From assembly GCA_031263585.1 (NCBI GenBank), contig JAISFN010000129.1, positions 1-64,000 on the forward strand: a DNA stretch of 64,000 bases. The letters run 5' to 3'. Each line of letters begins with the position of its first letter. Within the stretch, counting starts at the first letter, position 1. Under the pieces are notes generated by a model, which was given only the letters and a program-made list of their open reading frames with translations, was not told the origin of the DNA and made no database searches. Position numbers and translations under genes: made by a program. This DNA is from Prevotellaceae bacterium (GTDB lineage Bacteria; Bacteroidota; Bacteroidia; Bacteroidales; UBA932). Shown here piece after piece: positions 57,165 through 64,000 of this stretch.

Positions 57165-58835
57165 ATGAAAACAGACATTGAAATTGCCCGCGAGGCAAGC
57201 ATGAAGCCTATTACAGAAATTGCCAATACACTGGGCATTAAAATTGACGAACTCGAATTATATGGAAAATATAAGGCAAAGCTTCCGCTAAATTTAATCG
57301 ACGAAAAAAAACTACGGGAAGCCCGATTGGTATTAGTATCGGCAATATCCCCTACTCCCGCCGGTGAAGGTAAAACAACCATTTCTATAGGTTTAGCCCA
57401 AGGGCTGAATAAAATCGGAAAAAAAACAACGGTAGTGTTGCGCGAGCCTTCATTAGGCCCTGTATTCGGTATTAAGGGAGGCGCTACAGGCGGCGGTTTT
57501 TCACAGGTTATTCCAATGGAAGACATTAACTTGCATTTTACGGGAGATTTTGGAGCTATCGAAAAAGCCCATAATTTACTGGCCGCAATGATCGACAACA
57601 ACATCCAAAGCAAAAAATCGTCATTAGGAATTGACCCGCGCACTGTTACATGGAAACGAGTTATGGACATGAACGACCGTTCATTACGCCATGTTGTAGT
57701 TGGATTGGGAGGCACAACATCGGGTGTGCCCCGCGAAACAGGTTTTGACATTACTGCGGCATCCGAAGTTATGGCCATTTTATGCCTCGCCGAAAACAGG
57801 GAGGATTTAAAATGCCGCTTAGGAAATATATTTGTAGGATACACCTATGACAAAAAAGCTATTTATGCCCGCGACCTTAAAGCCCACGGTGCAATGGCGG
57901 CTCTCCTAAAGGATGCCATTAAACCCAATTTGGTTCAGACAATAGAAAATACCCCGGCAATTATTCACGGAGGTCCTTTTGCCAACATTGCACAAGGAAC
58001 CAATTCGGTATTGGCCACAAAAATGGGATTAACTTTTTCAGAATATGTAGTTACCGAAGCTGGTTTTGGATTCGATTTGGGCGCCGAAAAATTCATGGAT
58101 ATAAAATGTCAGTACTCTGGCTTAGCCCCCGATGCCGTTGTATTGGTAGCCACAATAAGAGCATTGCGTTATCATGGCGGAGCGCCTGTTAAAGAGGCCG
58201 GACAAGCAAATATCGAGGCTTTGAAAAAAGGAATCGGCAACCTCGAAAAACATATTGAAAATATGAAACAATTCGAGCTATGTCCTGTAGTTACAATCAA
58301 TAAATTTATTGCCGACACCGATGACGAAATCCAATTTGTTATGGACACATGCAAACGCATAGGCGTTCAGGCATGCGTTGCCGAAGTATGGGCCAAAGGC
58401 GGCAGCGGAGCCATAACATTAGCCCAAACAGTGATAAAAGTAGCCGAAAGCTGCACCGGCAAATACAAACCATTGTACGACTGGCAATGGAGCGTAGAAC
58501 AAAAAATCGAAACAATTGCCAAAAAAATATACGGGGCCGAGGCTGTCGATTATACGCCAAAAGCCAAAGCCGACTTGAAAAAAGTATATAACTTAGGCTT
58601 GGATAAATTACCGGTTTGTATGGCTAAAACACAAAAATCATTATCCGATAATCCTGCTCTATTAGGCCGTCCTAAGGATTTTGTGGTAACCGTGCGTGAA
58701 ATCGAAATCGCCGCAGGCGCAGGGTTCGTGATTCCGATTACAGGTGAAATCATGCGCATGCCGGGCTTACCCGATGAGCCGTCAGCCGAAAAAATTGATA
58801 TTGATAATGTCGGCAATATTTATGGATTGTTTTAG
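57165..58835 (+). CDS. fhs: Formate--tetrahydrofolate ligase
   Basis: The 556-residue enzyme makes 10-formyl-THF from formate, THF and ATP. TPAGEGKTTISIGLAQGL (about 64-81) is the ATP-binding P-loop. EPSLGPVFGIKGGATGGGFSQV and DINLHFTGDFGAIEKAHNLL follow, with GDEIMRMPGLP-like TGEIMRMPGLPDEPSA near the end. Length agrees with the family. It supplies one-carbon units for purine synthesis, as purB does. It sits between the nonulosonate cassette and the export genes without an obvious link to either and has its own -7 box. Confidence 0.97.
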   Translation: MKTDIEIAREASMKPITEIANTLGIKIDELELYGKYKAKLPLNLIDEKKLREARLVLVSAISPTPAGEGKTTISIGLAQGLNKIGKKTTVVLREPSLGPVFGIKGGATGGGFSQVIPMEDINLHFTGDFGAIEKAHNLLAAMIDNNIQSKKSSLGIDPRTVTWKRVMDMNDRSLRHVVVGLGGTTSGVPRETGFDITAASEVMAILCLAENREDLKCRLGNIFVGYTYDKKAIYARDLKAHGAMAALLKDAIKPNLVQTIENTPAIIHGGPFANIAQGTNSVLATKMGLTFSEYVVTEAGFGFDLGAEKFMDIKCQYSGLAPDAVVLVATIRALRYHGGAPVKEAGQANIEALKKGIGNLEKHIENMKQFELCPVVTINKFIADTDDEIQFVMDTCKRIGVQACVAEVWAKGGSGAITLAQTVIKVAESCTGKYKPLYDWQWSVEQKIETIAKKIYGAEAVDYTPKAKADLKKVYNLGLDKLPVCMAKTQKSLSDNPALLGRPKDFVVTVREIEIAAGAGFVIPITGEIMRMPGLPDEPSAEKIDIDNVGNIYGLF

Positions 58836-58883
58836 CGTTAAAATTTAGGAACTATATAATTATAATATAATATTTATCATAGG

Positions 58884-61280
58884 ATGAAGAAACTCATTTC
58901 CTGTCTTTTTTTTGTTTTTATACTTAGCGGCTTTGCTTGGGGGCAAATGTCCGATCAGCAGATAATTAATTACGTAAAACAAGAATCTGCAAAAGGGACA
59001 TCCCAGCAAGAGATGGCTACTTATTTGTTACGGCGAGGAGTTACTCAAGCTCAATTGGAACGAATAAAATCTCAGCACGAGAGCGAGTCTGCTCAAGTTA
59101 GCAGTCAAAAAAGCGGCGCTCAGCTCCACCGCGAAAGGACGGAAGACCCGGTTGATGATGATGTTAACTCGGGTGATTTTGATGCCATAAGCGCCGAAAT
59201 ACTTCCGACGGATCCTAATCCGGCTCAGGTTTTTGGCCGTAATATTTTTAATACCCGGAATTTGTCTTTTGCGCCTAATACGAATATTCCTACTCCGTCC
59301 GATTATAAACTAGGGCCTGGGGATGAGGTTATTATCGACATTTGGGGAGCATCCCAGGCTAATATACGCCAGACTATTTCTCCGGAAGGGAGCATAATGG
59401 TTGATCGCTTGGGACCTATTTATTTAAACGGGAAAACGGTGCACGAAGCTAACAATTACATAAAAAACCGTTTTGCTAATTTATATGCAGGGATAGGAGG
59501 CTACTCCGAAATTATGCTCACCTTAGGGCGCATACGTACCATTCAGATAAATGTAATGGGCGATGTTTCTGTTCCCGGCACTTATTCATTATCGTCGTTA
59601 TCGTCGGTATTTCATGCTTTATACCGCGTGGGAGGCGTAACGAATATCGGATCTCTACGGTCTGTTAAATTATACCGCGGAGGGAAGTTACTGAAAACGA
59701 TTGACGTTTATCCATATATCCTGGAAGGTAAATTCGAAGACGATATTCGTTTAATGGATGATGATGTTATTATTGTTTCGCCTTATATATCTTTAGTAAA
59801 TATATCGGGAAAAGTAAAGCGTGCAATGTATTACGAGATGAAAGAAAACGAGACATTGGACGACTTAATTAATTATGCGGGAGGTTTTGAAGGAGACGCT
59901 TACCGAGATAAATTACGCGTAACGCGTACAACAGGCGCTGAAAATTTAGTTTTTACCGTTCAGAATGAAGAATTTTCAACGTTTAAGCTTCAGGATAAAG
60001 ACGTTGTAACCGTAAGTTCCGGCATCGATTTGTTCGAAAACAGGGTGGAAATATTGGGAGCCGTTTACCGGACAGGCTATTATGAAATAGGTAAGGATAT
60101 CCATACGGTTAAAGAATTAATTACGGTCGCAGACGGACTTCGCGGGGATGCTTTTTTAAACCGCGCAGTATTAACCCGCGAAAAAGAGGATTTTACAACA
60201 GAAACAATGTCGGTAGACATGACCGGCATAATGGATGGGAAAATACCCGATATCGTTTTACATAAAAACGATATTTTATACATTCCCTCGATACACGACT
60301 TAAAAGAATATGGCAGTTTCGTAATTGCCGGAGCTGTTGCCCGTCCGGGCGCTTATAAATATTCTGAAAATACAACTCTTGAAGACCTGATTGTTCAAGC
60401 AGGGGGATTATTAGAGTCGGCCTCCGTTGTAAGGGTTGATATTGCCCGCCGGATTATTAACCCAAAAAGCGTGGCCGAAACCGATATTCTTTCAAAATCG
60501 TTTACTTTAGGCATTAAAGATGGTTTTATTGTGGAAGGGGAAAAGGAGTTTTTACTGGAACCCTACGACCACGTATATATACGTAGAAGTCCCGAATATT
60601 TTGCGCAACAAAATGTTCATATATCCGGGGAAGTTTTATTTCCGGGAAGTTATGCGCTAAGTAAAAAAACTGAACGGCTTTCCGATTTAATTAACCGGGC
60701 AGGAGGTATTACCCAATATGCCTATATGGCAGGAGCCCGTTTGGTACGGGAACGTTCGGCAGAGGAACTATACCGTTCCCGCGTAGCGCTAAGAATGGCC
60801 TCGCAAGCGGATAAAGATTCCATTGCTGTAAATACCTTGGACTTGGATAGATATTATGGAATAGGAATAGACCTGTATCAGGCTTTACTGTATCCTGGGT
60901 CCGACTACGATTTAGTATTACGGGAAGGCGACCGTATTCTTGTTCCGGAATACGAGAACACCGTAAAAATAAACGGAGCGGTAATGTACCCCAATACAAT
61001 TAGTTACAAACCCGAACAAAAATTATCATATTATATAAATCAAGCCGGAGGATATATGACTAATGCAAAAAAACGAAACGCTTATGTAATTTATATGAAT
61101 GGGATGGTTAGTAAAATTAGTAAATACGATAAAAAAGCCATCCAACCGGGGAGTGAAATTATTATTCCGAGTAAACAGGAGCGTCAACGTTTGTCAACAC
61201 AAGAGATACTGAGCATTGGTACAAGCGTAATTTCCATAGCAAGTTTAGTAGGGATATTGATTAATGCGTTAAAAAAATAA
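58884..61280 (+). CDS. Polysaccharide export protein with repeated SLBB domains (Wza-like)
   Basis: The 798-residue precursor has a signal peptide (MKKLISCLFFVFILSGFAWG), a Gln-rich N-terminal linker, a Poly_export domain (YKLGPGDEVIIDIWGASQANIRQTISPEGSIMV, about 136-168), then five or six SLBB domains (about 215 to 755; INVMGDVSVPGTYSLSSLSS, FVIAGAVARPGAYKYSENTT, VHISGEVLFPGSYALSKKTE). A final hydrophobic helix (TSVISIASLVGILINAL) ends the protein. It is the outer-membrane or envelope-spanning export channel of the capsule/EPS system. The Wzz gene follows after 11 bases. Confidence 0.92.
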   Translation: MKKLISCLFFVFILSGFAWGQMSDQQIINYVKQESAKGTSQQEMATYLLRRGVTQAQLERIKSQHESESAQVSSQKSGAQLHRERTEDPVDDDVNSGDFDAISAEILPTDPNPAQVFGRNIFNTRNLSFAPNTNIPTPSDYKLGPGDEVIIDIWGASQANIRQTISPEGSIMVDRLGPIYLNGKTVHEANNYIKNRFANLYAGIGGYSEIMLTLGRIRTIQINVMGDVSVPGTYSLSSLSSVFHALYRVGGVTNIGSLRSVKLYRGGKLLKTIDVYPYILEGKFEDDIRLMDDDVIIVSPYISLVNISGKVKRAMYYEMKENETLDDLINYAGGFEGDAYRDKLRVTRTTGAENLVFTVQNEEFSTFKLQDKDVVTVSSGIDLFENRVEILGAVYRTGYYEIGKDIHTVKELITVADGLRGDAFLNRAVLTREKEDFTTETMSVDMTGIMDGKIPDIVLHKNDILYIPSIHDLKEYGSFVIAGAVARPGAYKYSENTTLEDLIVQAGGLLESASVVRVDIARRIINPKSVAETDILSKSFTLGIKDGFIVEGEKEFLLEPYDHVYIRRSPEYFAQQNVHISGEVLFPGSYALSKKTERLSDLINRAGGITQYAYMAGARLVRERSAEELYRSRVALRMASQADKDSIAVNTLDLDRYYGIGIDLYQALLYPGSDYDLVLREGDRILVPEYENTVKINGAVMYPNTISYKPEQKLSYYINQAGGYMTNAKKRNAYVIYMNGMVSKISKYDKKAIQPGSEIIIPSKQERQRLSTQEILSIGTSVISIASLVGILINALKK

Positions 61281-61291
61281 GGTGATTAGTA

Positions 61292-62371
61292 ATGAGTGAT
61301 ACTATAAATAATACAGAAAGCGTAGAAGTAGAAAATGAAATAGACCTTATTGAGTTAATCCGTAAATTATGGAATAAACGTTGGTTCATTTTTAAAGCTT
61401 GTTGTATTGGCGGGGTAATCGGCCTTATTATTGCTTTTAGTATTCCTAAAGAATATACAACAACAGTTATATTAGCTCCAGAAATTAATTCTGAAAACAA
61501 AGGGAACATGGGCGCATTGGCTGCTACAATAGGTATCAATCTACAACAAAATACATCAGAAATATCACCTGATTTATATCCTGATATTGTTAAGTCAACA
61601 CCTTTTCTTTTAGCCCTTTTAGATTTAAAGGTTGTTGATAAAGAACAAGAGATCAATACAACTTTATATAATTATTTAAATGATTTGCAGAAAAAAGCAT
61701 GGTGGGATTATATTTTTAGTTTTCCATTTCAAGTTTTAAGTAAGATACATCCAACTCCTGAAAATACAGATGCTGAGGGTATTTCAGAAAAGATAATATC
61801 ATTAACAGTAGAACAGGAAGAAGTAATAAAAATGTTAAACAAGAAAATAAGTATTTCTGTTAATAAAAAGACGGGGGTGATATCTTTAGGGGTTACAATG
61901 CAAAGTGCGAATATCTCAGCAAGTATAGCTGATACATTATCATCTTATATGCAAGATTATATAATAAAATATCGAACAGAAAAAGCAAGGCAGGATTTAG
62001 CATTTACTCAGATTTTATACGACGAATCAAAACAAGAATATTATAATGCCCAACAAGTTTATGCCAATTATATAGATAAAAACCAAGGTATTATTTCTGC
62101 AAGTTTTAGAACTACACAAGAGCGTTTGCAGAATGAAATGAATTTAGCTTATAATGTTTATACTCAAATGGCGCAACAGTTGCAAATGGCAAAAATTAAG
62201 GTTCAGGATACTACCCCTGTATGTAAAATTATTCAGCCAGCAGTAATCCCAATAAAGGCTTCAACTCCTAAGAAAATTTTGATTTTGATGGGATTTGTTT
62301 TTTTAGCATTTCTTGCTTCTTATGGCTGGATTTTTTTTGTAAAAGATTATATAAAGAGTGGAAAGCAGTAA
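61292..62371 (+). CDS. wzz: Chain-length determinant (Wzz/PCP) protein
   Basis: The 359-residue protein has two membrane helices (about 34-54 and about 330-352) enclosing a periplasmic, partly coiled-coil region (about 215-300, RQDLAFTQILYDESKQEYYNAQ). The N-terminal IDLIELIRKLWNKRWFIFKA and the C-terminal AVIPIKASTPKKILIL with Pro-rich turn are family marks. It sets polysaccharide chain length in the inner membrane. Its base composition is more AT-rich than that of the export gene before it. The flippase start overlaps its last 14 bases. Confidence 0.9.
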   Translation: MSDTINNTESVEVENEIDLIELIRKLWNKRWFIFKACCIGGVIGLIIAFSIPKEYTTTVILAPEINSENKGNMGALAATIGINLQQNTSEISPDLYPDIVKSTPFLLALLDLKVVDKEQEINTTLYNYLNDLQKKAWWDYIFSFPFQVLSKIHPTPENTDAEGISEKIISLTVEQEEVIKMLNKKISISVNKKTGVISLGVTMQSANISASIADTLSSYMQDYIIKYRTEKARQDLAFTQILYDESKQEYYNAQQVYANYIDKNQGIISASFRTTQERLQNEMNLAYNVYTQMAQQLQMAKIKVQDTTPVCKIIQPAVIPIKASTPKKILILMGFVFLAFLASYGWIFFVKDYIKSGKQ

Positions 62372-63887
62372 TAAACGTATAGCTAAAAACACGTTGATAA
62401 TGTATGCTCGTATGTTATTAGTAATGCTTATTACACTTTTTACAGTAAGGGTAGTGCTAAAAACGTTAGGAGTAGAAGATTATGGAATTTATAATGTAGT
62501 GGCAGGGTTGGTTGCTTCTGTATCGTTTATAAGTACATCCATGCAAATGGCTACACAACGTTTTTATGCATATGCTATAGGCGAAAAAGATACGGAAAAA
62601 CAAAAAGTTTTATTCAATTTAAGTTTGCTTATTTATGTTATTCTCGTAGTTGTAATTTTTATTTTGGCAGAAACGGTCGGGTTATGGTTTTTAATGCGTA
62701 AAATGGTTATCCCAGAATCACGTTTTATCGCTGCCTTATGGATTTATCAATTTGCTATTCTGTCTTTTGTGACTACTATACTGACTGTTCCATTTTTGGC
62801 GATGATTGTTGCACGTGAAGATATGGGTGTTTATGCTTTAATTAGTTTAATTGATTGTGTATTAAAATTGTTTATTTTAATGCCCTTAATTTTTTTACCA
62901 TACGATAAATTGATTTTTTATGGAGTACTTATTTTGTTGGTTACTATTATAAAAGATGGAATAACAGTATTGTATAGCCGAAAAAATTATGTGGAGTGTA
63001 AGTTTAAGAAAATATGGGATAAACAATTGTTTCGTTCTTTGCTTTCCTATTCAGGATGGTCTTTGTTTGGATCAACCGCATATATCTCGTATACACAAGG
63101 GAATAACTTGTTAATTAATATTTTTTTTGGACCAATAGCTAATGCCGCGTACACTGTAGCATTTCAGGTAAGTAATGCTTTAAATATGTTTGCGAGTAAT
63201 TTTTTTATGGTTGTGCGTCCTCCTTTAATTAAAAGTTATGTAGCAGGTAATTATACTTATATGATGCGATTGTTTTACATGAGTAGTAAGGTTACATTTT
63301 GTTTATTATTACTGATATTTCTACCTTTGATACTGAAAACTGATTATATATTAAATCTTTGGTTAAATGATGTTAGTGAATATATGGTAGCTTTTACCCG
63401 TTTAACTTTGGTAGCTACCATAATTTTGTCCATGCATTACCCAATTACTGCAATTATTCAGGCTGCTGCTGCAGTGAAGCGTTATCATATGATTGTGGAA
63501 ACAGTTACCTTGCTTATTTTGCCGTTGACATATATTTTTTATAAAGCAGGATGTCGGGTTGAATATACTTTTTATGTTTCAATATGTATGTTTGTGATTG
63601 CTCATATGGTAAGAATTGCTGTGCTACGAACCGTGATTCCTTTTTCGGTAAAAGAATATTGTTCAAAGTTTATATTTCCAATTGTGATAGTTACTATCCT
63701 TTCATTTGCAATTTCCTTTTATGTGAATACTTTGATGTTGTATGGATTATTTAATTTAATTTTTACAACAATAGTATCCGTTGTAGTTACATTTATATGT
63801 TCTTTTTTTATTGCGATTAGCAAACAAGAACGGGAGATGGTTTTGAAAATGATAATAAGAAGGAATAGTGAGGTTAAAGAAAAATAA
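62358..63887 (+). CDS. Wzx-type flippase / polysaccharide translocase (MATE/MVF-like)
   Basis: The 509-residue membrane protein has 12 to 14 predicted helices and the Wzx-like opening RIAKNTLIMYARMLLVMLIT with LGVEDYGIYNVVAG (about 38-51). It should flip the lipid-linked repeat unit to the periplasmic side. The first possible start is GTG at 62358, which gives the family's usual N-terminus (MESSNKRIAKNT) and overlaps wzz by 14 bases; the next Met (at LIMYARM) would lose the first helix start. Low GC compared with upstream genes suggests a strain-variable segment. Confidence 0.9.
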   Translation: MESSNKRIAKNTLIMYARMLLVMLITLFTVRVVLKTLGVEDYGIYNVVAGLVASVSFISTSMQMATQRFYAYAIGEKDTEKQKVLFNLSLLIYVILVVVIFILAETVGLWFLMRKMVIPESRFIAALWIYQFAILSFVTTILTVPFLAMIVAREDMGVYALISLIDCVLKLFILMPLIFLPYDKLIFYGVLILLVTIIKDGITVLYSRKNYVECKFKKIWDKQLFRSLLSYSGWSLFGSTAYISYTQGNNLLINIFFGPIANAAYTVAFQVSNALNMFASNFFMVVRPPLIKSYVAGNYTYMMRLFYMSSKVTFCLLLLIFLPLILKTDYILNLWLNDVSEYMVAFTRLTLVATIILSMHYPITAIIQAAAAVKRYHMIVETVTLLILPLTYIFYKAGCRVEYTFYVSICMFVIAHMVRIAVLRTVIPFSVKEYCSKFIFPIVIVTILSFAISFYVNTLMLYGLFNLIFTTIVSVVVTFICSFFIAISKQEREMVLKMIIRRNSEVKEK

Positions 63888-63892
63888 GTATA

Positions 63893-64000
63893 ATGGATAT
63901 GGATAATGATTTATTACTATATCTTAATGCAGCTTTATATGTTGGCACTTTTTTCGTGTATCAATATAAAAAAAAATATTTCTCAATTGGCAGTTTCGTA
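63893..64000 (+). CDS. Start of a membrane protein, probably polysaccharide polymerase (cut by window end)
   Basis: ATG at 63893 opens a frame to the window edge (36 codons, MDMDNDLLLYLNAALYVGTF...). It contains the start of a hydrophobic helix followed by basic residues (QYKKKYF). The position six bases after the flippase and the hydrophobic start fit a Wzy/EpsG-type polymerase, but too little is visible to confirm. A second ATG two codons later is an alternative start. Confidence 0.45.
   Translation, partial: MDMDNDLLLYLNAALYVGTFFVYQYKKKYFSIGSFV

Noticed and set aside
57125-57844. 239-residue minus-strand ORF inside fhs
   Set aside because: Antisense shadow; fhs motifs on the plus strand are decisive.

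Overview
The window is a stretch of chromosome from an AT-rich member of the Bacteroidota, most likely Bacteroidales or a close relative. The evidence is the gene families present: DUF5723-OmpA, PG0541-type efflux-associated protein, Nqr-type respiration, a Kor 2-oxoacid:ferredoxin oxidoreductase, MqnP-like UbiA and SLBB/Wzz/Wzx surface-polysaccharide genes. Promoters also fit, with the Bacteroidota -7 box TAnnTTTG recurring upstream of many genes (the best, at 35961-35992, is TTTG-N20-TATATTTG), and Shine-Dalgarno sequences are mostly weak. No rRNA or tRNA gene was found.

Layout. 1-170: tail of an IS4-like transposase. 259-6145: envelope genes (LTA-synthase-like enzyme, OmpA protein with thrombospondin type 3 repeats), a phosphodiesterase and rsmE. 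6154-7769: SemiSWEET and purB. 7886-8850: a scar made of a tiny CRISPR remnant (47-bp repeats, 31-bp spacers, no cas genes) running directly into a decayed IS1595-family transposase. 9006-13771: Cys-rich lipoprotein, flavin reductase-like protein, UbiA/MqnP-like prenyltransferase, pheT. 13948-19194: ppdK, a small Cys-containing protein, a glycosyltransferase, tsaD. 19520-26247: tamB (apparently with an ATT start) followed by exbB, exbD and a TonB-like protein. 26440-32579: complete nqrABCDEF. 32706-36914: AddA-like helicase-nuclease and two small membrane proteins. 37084-41266: korC, korB, korA, korD and an aminotransferase. 41316-44790: accessory and decayed zone holding a MITE-like element, a 4-TM protein, a broken lipoprotein gene with a Cys-rich hydrophobic tail, ilvE, and IS5 and IS256-type remnants. 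44959-51976: RND efflux operon with its TetR regulator and a palindromic operator candidate. 52445-64000: surface-polysaccharide locus with GDP-fucose synthesis (gmd, fcl), a nonulosonate cassette (cytidylyltransferase, NeuB-like synthase, KdsC-like phosphatase), fhs, Wza-like export protein, Wzz, Wzx flippase and the start of a probable polymerase.

How the genes work together. Na+-NQR oxidises NADH, reduces quinone and pumps sodium. The UbiA/MqnP-like enzyme probably helps make menaquinone, and KorABCD with PPDK supply ferredoxin-linked carbon metabolism. TamB, ExbBD-TonB, OmpA and the SLBB export protein all act at the outer membrane. The locus at the right end makes nucleotide sugars and chain-length, export and flippase proteins for a capsule or O-antigen likely to contain fucose and a sialic-acid-like sugar.

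The most unusual regions are the CRISPR/IS1595 junction, the decayed lipoprotein gene with its intact membrane-protein neighbour, the tamB start codon, the efflux operator and the KDN-like cassette. I did not find a convincing entirely new multi-gene system. All family assignments come from reading motifs, without database searches.
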